Notes under the pieces: generated by a model | What the model was told of the DNA's origin: nothing | Seen by the model: only the letters and a program-made list of their open reading frames with translations | Databases searched by the model: none | Program-made: the position numbers and the translations under genes | From: Anaerolineales bacterium | Lineage (GTDB): Bacteria > Chloroflexota > Anaerolineae > Anaerolineales > UBA11657 | Direction of reading: 5' to 3' | NCBI GenBank assembly: GCA_947503585.1 | Contig: CANNEJ010000092.1 | Location: forward strand, 1 to 6,414 | Length of the DNA stretch: 6,414 nucleotides | Shown: positions 1 through 4,871 of the stretch, piece after piece | How positions within the stretch are numbered: position 1 is the first letter of the stretch | How the letters are laid out: each line of letters opens with the position of its first letter

Positions 1-1234
1 CCAGCATCTCGCCGCGCCGGTCATCCTGAAAGTCGAGGTCAATATCGGGCATGTCGCCGCGGTTGGTGTTGAGAAAGCGCTCGAACACCAACGCGTGGCG
101 CAGCGGCTCCACCAGCGTGATGTCGCACAGGTATGCCACCAGTGAGCCGGCTGCCGATCCGCGCGCGTTAAACCAGATGCCGCGCTGCGCCGCGTAGGTG
201 CACAAGTCTTGCACCAGCAGAAAGTAGCCGGCGAAGCCCATGCTCTTAATGGTGTGCAGCTCCTGCTCCAGCCGCGCGTGCAGCGCCGTGGCATCCGCCG
301 GCTGCGGATATTTGCGCGGCAGCGCCTGCAGGCACAGCTGGCGCAAGTAGCCATCCTCTGTCTGGCCGGCGGGCACAGGAAAGTCCGGCAGGTGATAGCC
401 GCTGGAATCCAGGTTCACATTGCAGCGCTCGGAGATCTCCACCGTATTGGAAAGCGCGCCGGGCACATGCCCAAACAGCAGTTCCATTTCCTGCGCCGAG
501 CGCAGGTGGTAGCCGTCACCGGTCATGCGCATGCGGCGGGTGTCCGTCAGCAGTGCGTTGGTCTGGATGCACAGCAGCACATCCTGCAGCACAGCGTCCT
601 CCACCCGTGCGTAATGCACATCCGCGGTCGCCACAAACTTGGCGTTGTAGTGGCGCCCCAACTCCAGCAGCTGTTTGTTGAGGCCGGTCAGCTGCGGCAG
701 CGCGTGGTCCTGCAGCTCGAAGTAAAAGCGATCCGGCCCGAACAGCTGGTAATAAAAATCGAGGCGTGCGCGCGCGCGTTCCTCGTTGCCGGCCAGCAGC
801 GCCACCGGCACTTCGCCCTGCATGCAGCCGGTGGTGCAAATCAGGCCGGCGGCATGCTGCGCCAGCAGCGCGGTGTCGATGCGCGGCCGGTAGTAGTAGC
901 CCTGCAGCTGCGCAGCCGTCGCCAGCTTTACCAGGTTGTGGTAACCGGTCTCGTTCTCGGCCAGCAGCAAAATGTGATTGCGGCGCGAATCGATTTTGGG
1001 GTCGCGGTCCTGCATGCCGCGCACGGCCAGGTAGGCCTCCATGCCCAGCACCGGCCGGACGCCTGCGCCCTTGCACACTTTATAAAAATCAAGCACGCCG
1101 TACATGGTGCCGTGGTCGGTAAGCGCCAGCGCCGGCATCTGCAGCTCCACTGCGCGCTTCACCAGCTGCGCCGGGCTGCTCAGCCCGTCCAGCAGCGAGT
1201 AAGCCGAGTGTGTATGCAGGTGTACAAAACTCAT
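1..1234 (-). CDS. dnaE: DNA polymerase III alpha subunit, N-terminal 411 residues (gene runs off left edge)
   Basis: This is the replicative DNA polymerase catalytic subunit; only the 5' part is in the window. Reading from ATG at 1234, the protein opens MSFVHLHTHSAYSLLDG, the classic DnaE PHP-domain start, which fixes the start codon. The PHP domain covers about residues 3-210. By alignment from memory with mycobacterial DnaE1, all nine metal ligands are present: H7, H9, D16, H41, E66, H87, C137, D205 and H207. The polymerase palm follows, with the nucleotide-binding loop ARGSAAGS at 357-364 and the motif PDIDLDF at 396-402, where D399 and D401 should be two of the three catalytic aspartates. 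The third aspartate, fingers, beta-clamp and OB regions lie outside the window. There is no stop or frameshift in the visible part. No Shine-Dalgarno sequence precedes the ATG; the stretch just upstream is C-rich. The gene is probably transcribed from its own promoter at 1331-1339. A DnaE2/ImuC-type polymerase is less likely because the PHP site is complete. Confidence 0.96.
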   Translation of the reverse strand, partial: MSFVHLHTHSAYSLLDGLSSPAQLVKRAVELQMPALALTDHGTMYGVLDFYKVCKGAGVRPVLGMEAYLAVRGMQDRDPKIDSRRNHILLLAENETGYHNLVKLATAAQLQGYYYRPRIDTALLAQHAAGLICTTGCMQGEVPVALLAGNEERARARLDFYYQLFGPDRFYFELQDHALPQLTGLNKQLLELGRHYNAKFVATADVHYARVEDAVLQDVLLCIQTNALLTDTRRMRMTGDGYHLRSAQEMELLFGHVPGALSNTVEISERCNVNLDSSGYHLPDFPVPAGQTEDGYLRQLCLQALPRKYPQPADATALHARLEQELHTIKSMGFAGYFLLVQDLCTYAAQRGIWFNARGSAAGSLVAYLCDITLVEPLRHALVFERFLNTNRGDMPDIDLDFQDDRRGEML

Positions 1235-1278
1235 GGGGTTGGGGGCGCTTGTGCCGGCAGGCTGCGGCGGTGCGCGCG

Positions 1279-1305
1279 GCCGCGGATTTGCGAACCAAAT
1301 GCGGC
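1279..1305 (-). promoter_or_regulatory. Hairpin in the predicted dnaE 5' leader
   Basis: The arms 1279-1283 (gccgc) and 1301-1305 (gcggc) pair. Inside them atttg (1286-1290) pairs with caaat (1296-1300) around a 5-nt loop, with a 2-nt bulge (1284-1285) on one side. That gives ten base pairs located between the predicted transcription start (about 1324) and the dnaE ATG. There is no T-run after it, so it is not an intrinsic terminator in either direction. It may be an mRNA leader structure, but a GC-rich region yields hairpins by chance. Confidence 0.3.
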
Positions 1306-1330
1306 GCAGGCCGGCCGCCAGCGCGCGCGC

Positions 1331-1339
1331 ATTATATCA
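1331..1339 (-). promoter_or_regulatory. Extended -10 promoter for dnaE
   Basis: On the minus strand this reads TGATATAAT: a perfect TATAAT (-10, 1336-1331) preceded by the TG of an extended -10 element. Transcription would begin near 1324 and give a leader of about 90 nt before the dnaE ATG at 1234. The -35 position (about 1354-1359) reads GCGCCG and does not match TTGACA, which is tolerated for extended -10 promoters. It is an AT-rich island in a very GC-rich gap and points towards the downstream gene, both of which support it. Confidence 0.6.
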
Positions 1340-1351
1340 GCGCATGCGCTG
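1338..1351. repeat. 14-bp perfect palindrome in the dnaE promoter spacer
   Basis: CAGCGCATGCGCTG is its own reverse complement over all 14 bases. It lies immediately upstream of the dnaE -10 hexamer, filling most of the -10/-35 spacer and overlapping the TG of the extended -10. That is where a dimeric repressor could block RNA polymerase. No known operator consensus is recognised, and CG/GC-rich DNA favours such palindromes by chance. Confidence 0.45.
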
Positions 1352-1389
1352 CCCGGCGCAGCGCGCAGGGCTGCCCGTGCCGGCGCGGC

Positions 1390-1947
1390 TTAGGGCGCGG
1401 CAGCTGCCGGCACCCCGGCAGCAAGCAACGGGTGGGCCGCAGCCAGCAGCACAGCAGTAATTGTCTTGCCGTCCTCAATCTCGCCGCGTTTAATCATCAG
1501 CAGCAGTTCAGCCAGTGGCACGCGCTCGATGCTGAGTTCTTCATCTTCATCAGCAGGCAGGGCGGAAGCGGTGAGGCCGGTGGCAAGGTAGGCATGCAGC
1601 AGCTCGCTGGTATAGCCGGGCGCCACATAAAATTTTCCGAGCAGGGTTAGTTGGGCAGCCCGCATGCCCACTTCTTCTTGCAGTTCGCGGGCGGCGGTTT
1701 CGTGCGGCTGCTCGCCGGCCTCGCAAGTGCCGGCTGGCACTTCCAACAGCGGCGCGCCAACCGCGGCGCGAAATTGGCGCACGAGCAGCACGCCACCCTG
1801 GGCGTCAACCGCCACCATCGCCACACCGCCGGGATGGTCGAGCACTTCCCAAATGCCCTGCCGGCCGCTGCGCAAGCGCGCAGTTACGGTGCGCAGGTTA
1901 AACGCGCGCCCGCGATAGGTGATCTCAGAGGCGGGTGCGGCAGCCAC
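1390..1947 (-). CDS. Nudix hydrolase, ADP-ribose pyrophosphatase type
   Basis: This 185-residue Nudix hydrolase probably cleaves ADP-ribose or a related nucleotide sugar to AMP and a sugar phosphate in the cytoplasm. The Nudix box is complete at residues 73-95 (G-x5-E-x7-R-E-L-x-E-E-x-G-M), with E91 and E92 as expected metal ligands. Before it come strands with the family-typical LLVRQFR (54-60) and LLEVPAG (67-73). A proline (P110, in APGYTSE) lies 16 residues after the box glycine G94, a spacing associated with ADP-ribose pyrophosphatases. The C-terminal tail is Ala/Pro-rich. The start is a GTG; no other plausible start fits the conserved strands. It sits 11 bp after the lysM stop with no clear Shine-Dalgarno, so translation is probably coupled to lysM. 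The exact substrate cannot be read from sequence; GDP-mannose or another NDP-sugar is possible. Confidence 0.88.
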   Translation of the reverse strand: MAAAPASEITYRGRAFNLRTVTARLRSGRQGIWEVLDHPGGVAMVAVDAQGGVLLVRQFRAAVGAPLLEVPAGTCEAGEQPHETAARELQEEVGMRAAQLTLLGKFYVAPGYTSELLHAYLATGLTASALPADEDEELSIERVPLAELLLMIKRGEIEDGKTITAVLLAAAHPLLAAGVPAAAAP

Positions 1948-1958
1948 GGGCTGCGGTG

Positions 1959-2804
1959 CTACTTGGGGATGCGCAGCACGTCACCCGGAGCAAGCGTGTC
2001 CGGATTGGTTATGTTGTTCAGCGTGGCAAGCGCTGCCGTGGTAGTGTTGTTGCGCAGCGCAATCGCAAACAAAGTATCTCCCGCCTGCACGGTGTAGACG
2101 GTGGTGTTGGTGGGCGCAATCACTACCTGCCCCGCCGCCGGGATGGTGATCACCTGGCCGGGCACAAGTGAGTCCTTGTCCATGCCGGGGTTGCCCGCCA
2201 GCAGCTCTTCCACGCTGATGCCATAGGCGCGCGCAATTTTATAAACCCAGTCACCGGCTTGGACTGTGTACTGGACGGCAGTGGCCGGCCGCACGGCAGT
2301 TGCGGCCGGAGCGGCGGTGGCTTGGGGCACGGCTGTTGCAGCCGGCGCAACGGTTGCGGCGGGGGCCGCACCGGATTGCGGAATAGCGGTGGCAGCAGGC
2401 GCCACCGTTGCCGTGGGGCCCGCTGCCGCCACGGCAGCCTGCGCCGTCATTGTTTGTACTACCTGGTCTACGAGTGCAGTCTGCGTGATGGCCGCCGGTT
2501 CAAGCGCCGGAGCCACGGGCACTGCGGTCGCCGGTGGCACGGTAGGCACCTCCGGCTGCGGTGTACTGCTGGCTTCCGTGACTGCCGCACCCGTGCGCGC
2601 TGCCGCAGTTTGCGTCAGGCCGCTGTCAAGCAGCGCCTGCATGGTGGCGTTCTGCGCCGCCAGTTCTGCATCTACTGCCGCTGCTTCATCCACGGCGGGC
2701 GCCGTTTCTTCCGGCAGCACGGCATCTGTGGCAGAGCGCGTGCAGCCCGCCACAGCAAGCGTGCCGGCCAAAAGCAGCGCTGAATAAAATACTTGGGGCT
2801 TCAT
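1959..2804 (-). CDS. Lipoprotein with two C-terminal LysM domains and an Ala/Thr/Pro linker
   Basis: This 281-residue protein is exported and probably lipid-anchored, and it probably binds peptidoglycan or a related glycan. Residues 1-20 are a signal peptide ending in the lipobox LAVAGC, with C21 as the lipidation site. Residues 22-128 are Ala/Thr-rich with predicted helical stretches, two of which share a TQTA motif. Residues 129-177 form a low-complexity A/T/P/V linker containing an 18-residue repeat (ATVAPAATA at 132 and again at 150). Two LysM domains follow, at about 179-222 and 237-280; both begin YTVQAGD and both end in an IP. The protein stops right after the second LysM, so there is no attached enzyme. 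I chose the ATG at 2804 over an in-frame ATG at 2927 because it starts the signal peptide directly and has a GGGAGA ribosome site 6 nt upstream. It is the first gene of a probable pair with the Nudix gene. Confidence 0.9.
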   Translation of the reverse strand: MKPQVFYSALLLAGTLAVAGCTRSATDAVLPEETAPAVDEAAAVDAELAAQNATMQALLDSGLTQTAAARTGAAVTEASSTPQPEVPTVPPATAVPVAPALEPAAITQTALVDQVVQTMTAQAAVAAAGPTATVAPAATAIPQSGAAPAATVAPAATAVPQATAAPAATAVRPATAVQYTVQAGDWVYKIARAYGISVEELLAGNPGMDKDSLVPGQVITIPAAGQVVIAPTNTTVYTVQAGDTLFAIALRNNTTTAALATLNNITNPDTLAPGDVLRIPK

Positions 2805-2810
2805 GGGGCT

Positions 2811-2816
2811 TCTCCC
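2811..2816 (-). promoter_or_regulatory. Ribosome binding site of the LysM lipoprotein
   Basis: The minus strand reads GGGAGA, 6 nt before the ATG at 2804. It is the clearest Shine-Dalgarno in the window and it decides the start of the lipoprotein against the longer reading from 2927. Confidence 0.65.
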
Positions 2817-2838
2817 GCGGCGGGCAATTGTCCGCCGC
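2817..2838 (-). promoter_or_regulatory. GC-rich hairpin abutting the lysM ribosome site
   Basis: The 7-bp perfect arms gcggcgg (2817-2823) and ccgccgc (2832-2838) enclose an 8-nt loop that contains caattg. On the mRNA the 3' arm ends directly against the GGGAGA Shine-Dalgarno at 2816-2811. No T-run follows, so it is not a typical terminator. It could affect access of ribosomes to the lysM start, or it could be the remains of a weak transcription attenuator. Confidence 0.35.
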
Positions 2839-2850
2839 CTAGCGATGCTG

Positions 2851-2859
2851 ATTATGCCA
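2851..2859 (-). promoter_or_regulatory. Possible extended -10 promoter for lysM-nudix
   Basis: The minus strand reads TGGCATAAT: a 5-of-6 match to TATAAT with an upstream TG. It lies in the 70-bp gap after the uncharacterised gene, about 47 nt before the lysM ATG. No good -35 hexamer is visible at 17-18 bp spacing. The wider gap and AT-rich patch support a separate start here, but the call rests on a short motif. Confidence 0.35.
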
Positions 2860-2874
2860 CAAACATGGCAGAAA

Positions 2875-3297
2875 TCACTCGCTGTCCGGGCCAAGTGTGC
2901 CCGGCTGGTCGATGCGCATAATTTCACCGCGGTGGTTTACAACGATGCGAAAACCGAGCATGCCGAGCCATTGGCGCGCTGCGGGCGGCAGCCCCGCGGC
3001 CAGCAACTGCTCAAAATGCTGGTCAAGGTTGCGCAAGGACGAGTCCACCATCGCCTTTGTAAAAAGATCGTCCTTGCCCAGCAACTGCAGCGTGCTGCTG
3101 CCCACCAAATCCTTGTGCTGCAGAATCTGCTCGCGCAAGGCGCCCAGCACGGCGCGGTCAATGCTGGCACTGGGCACGTGCCAGTTGAAGCCATCCTCTG
3201 CGATTACATACTGCGGCTCGGTGCCCACGTGCGCGGTGCCCGCGGGGAAGCCATCCACGCTAAATACGAGGCCCGCAAACAATGCCTGCACAGCCAT
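2875..3297 (-). CDS. Uncharacterised 140-residue protein
   Basis: I cannot assign a function. The protein is soluble: no signal peptide and no membrane segment. It appears to be organised as an N-terminal beta region (ALFAGLVFSVDGF, about 5-17) followed by YVIAEDGFNWHVP (30-42), which repeats the DGF motif. Two probable helices follow (about 46-61 and 83-101, the latter after GKDDLFTK), then a helix-hairpin (ARQWLGMLGFRIVVNHRGEI, 107-126). From memory it resembles small conserved hypothetical proteins of Chloroflexota, but I cannot confirm this. It starts with ATG 17 bp after the pentapeptide gene stop, with only a weak GGCGGA-like ribosome site, and is probably the last gene of the thrC-pentapeptide unit. 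Reading frame, composition and tight spacing all argue that it is a real gene. Confidence 0.78.
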   Translation of the reverse strand: MAVQALFAGLVFSVDGFPAGTAHVGTEPQYVIAEDGFNWHVPSASIDRAVLGALREQILQHKDLVGSSTLQLLGKDDLFTKAMVDSSLRNLDQHFEQLLAAGLPPAARQWLGMLGFRIVVNHRGEIMRIDQPGTLGPDSE

Positions 3298-3314
3298 GCA
3301 TCCGCCGGCTGCGA

Positions 3315-4856
3315 TCAGATGCGTCGCAGCGGCGGCAACTCGGTGGGCAGGCCAAGCACCTTATGGCTGCGCCGCAATTCTTCGGCAGTCACTCCACCGG
3401 GCAGGCGGGCGCCAACCAATGAGCGCGCGCTCAGCAGCTGGCTCGTCGATATGTGCGCCATCAAAAGGTCGGCTCCCCGCAAGTCCGCGCCAACCAAATA
3501 GGCGCCCTCAAGGCGTGCATAGCGCAGCTTCACATCGCGCAGGTCACAATTTGTCAGGATTGCACCGCGCAAATCTGCGCCAGTAAGGTTGCTGCCGCGC
3601 AGGCTCGCATCGGTCAAATCAACTTTGGACATTTTGGCGCGGCTTAAGTTCACATCGATTAGATCCACCCCGCGCATATTCTCGTTAACGGAAGCTACGC
3701 TGGTCAGATGGCGCACCACACGCAGTTTCTCGCTCAAAACTGTACCTTCATTAATTATCGCGTAGCGCAAGTTGATATTCGCCATATTGGCGCCACTAAA
3801 GTCCGTATTGAGCAGGCTGGCACCTTCCAAAGTGGCGCCGGTCAGATCCGCATCTTTTAGAGAAGCACCTCGCAAGATGGCGCCGGCAAAATTTGCGTTC
3901 CGTAGATTTGCGCCTTCCATGTGGGCAGCAACCATGCGGGCCTTGCCCAGGTTTGCATCCGCTAAATCAGCATCCACAAACAGCGCCTGTGTCAGGTCGG
4001 CTGCCTGAAAGTTGGCCCCTGCCAAAACTGCACCGCGAAAATTGGCCTGCGGCAGGGCTGCGTCGCTCAAGTCTGCCCGCGTCAGGTTGCACGAATTAAA
4101 TTGCGCCTTGCCCAAGCGCGCGTTGCGCAAGGTGCTGTCTGTCAAATTAGATCCGCCAAACAAAATGCTTTCAAGATTTGCACCGTCGAAATTGCACTCT
4201 GTAAGGTCCACACCTTGCAAATTAATATCAATGCCTTCCGCCCCGGCGGCAACGGTCTGATGAACCTTGCATACCAAGCGGTGCTTTTCTGCAAGCAGGC
4301 GCGTAGTGCTCCAGTCACTGATGTTCATGCGCGTCCAGCGCAGATCGGTGCCGGAAAAAACACTGCCCAGCACAAGTGCATTCAGCAGGTTGGCGTGGCT
4401 TAGATTCGCATCCGTGAAGTCGGTTTCAGTAAGGTCTGCATCCGCTAAATTTGCGTGCACCAAGTTGGCGCGCTGCAACCCGGCTTTGCGCAGCACCGCA
4501 GAATTAAGTAGCGCGTGCTCAAAGCTGGCGCCGGCAGCCCGCACTTGGTCCAGGTTGCAGTTCTGCAGCCCGGCGCGCAGCAGGCTTGCGGCGGTCAGAT
4601 CTGCGCCGTACAGGCTGGCACCGCCAAGCTTGGCGTCCGTCAAATTGGCATGGGACAGGTTGACATTATTCAGCATGGCGTTGGACAGGTCAGCACCGGC
4701 CAGATTGCAGTGCGACAGGTCTGCGCCGCGCAGGTCTGCGCTGCTCAGCGTGGCGCCATGCAGGTCTTCACCGGCAAAGTTCACGCCCGGCAGGCTGGCA
4801 GTTTGCTCCAGCGTGTGGCCGCGTGCGCTGCGCACAGCATCCGGCTGCGCGCTCAT
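3315..4856 (-). CDS. Large pentapeptide-repeat protein with three beta-helix blocks
   Basis: This 513-residue protein is dominated by A(D/N)LxX pentapeptides, which fold into right-handed quadrilateral beta-helices. The central Leu/Phe recurs every five residues without a slip in three blocks: from F27 to M177 (31 positions), L213 to I368 (32) and L399 to I469 (15). That is about 78 pentads, or some 19 coils. Two non-repeat linkers separate the blocks (about 178-212 and 369-396) and resemble each other: LAEKHRLV at 188-195 and LSEKLRVV at 374-381, each followed by a GVDL restart. Residues 1-23 are non-repeat. The C-terminus (471-513) has SQLLSARSLVGARLPGG, like an end cap. No signal peptide, membrane segment or catalytic motif is seen, so it is probably a cytoplasmic binding scaffold. 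It starts 15 bp after the thrC stop with a weak AGG ribosome site. Function is unknown; a Qnr-like gyrase role is not supported. Confidence 0.92.
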   Translation of the reverse strand: MSAQPDAVRSARGHTLEQTASLPGVNFAGEDLHGATLSSADLRGADLSHCNLAGADLSNAMLNNVNLSHANLTDAKLGGASLYGADLTAASLLRAGLQNCNLDQVRAAGASFEHALLNSAVLRKAGLQRANLVHANLADADLTETDFTDANLSHANLLNALVLGSVFSGTDLRWTRMNISDWSTTRLLAEKHRLVCKVHQTVAAGAEGIDINLQGVDLTECNFDGANLESILFGGSNLTDSTLRNARLGKAQFNSCNLTRADLSDAALPQANFRGAVLAGANFQAADLTQALFVDADLADANLGKARMVAAHMEGANLRNANFAGAILRGASLKDADLTGATLEGASLLNTDFSGANMANINLRYAIINEGTVLSEKLRVVRHLTSVASVNENMRGVDLIDVNLSRAKMSKVDLTDASLRGSNLTGADLRGAILTNCDLRDVKLRYARLEGAYLVGADLRGADLLMAHISTSQLLSARSLVGARLPGGVTAEELRRSHKVLGLPTELPPLRRI

Positions 4857-4871
4857 TGCAACGCCTGCTGT

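Noticed and set aside
1352..1389. Intrinsic terminator after the Nudix gene
   Set aside because: GC-rich inverted segments exist but no T-run follows them in the direction of transcription.
209..1393. Long plus-strand open frame of 394 codons opposite dnaE
   Set aside because: It is antisense to a clearly conserved DnaE frame, is rich in His/Gln/Arg/Ala as expected from reversed GC-rich codons, and shows no recognisable domain.
2266..2787. Plus-strand Ala/Gly-rich frame opposite the LysM lipoprotein
   Set aside because: It mirrors the low-complexity A/T/P linker; the minus strand encodes a signal peptide, lipobox and two LysM domains.
2805..2927. Longer N-terminus for the LysM lipoprotein starting at 2927
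   Set aside because: It would place 41 Arg/Ser-rich residues before the signal peptide and overlap the upstream gene; the ATG at 2804 has a proper ribosome site and directly begins the signal sequence.
3315..4856. Direct DNA repeats suggesting a CRISPR or tandem-repeat array
   Set aside because: The short 15-bp periodicity is degenerate and coding; it comes from pentapeptide repeats, with no conserved repeat units or spacers.
3315..4856. Qnr/MfpA-type quinolone-resistance protein
   Set aside because: Those proteins are about 180-220 residues with a single dimeric helix and characteristic loops; this one is 513 residues in three blocks with helical linkers.
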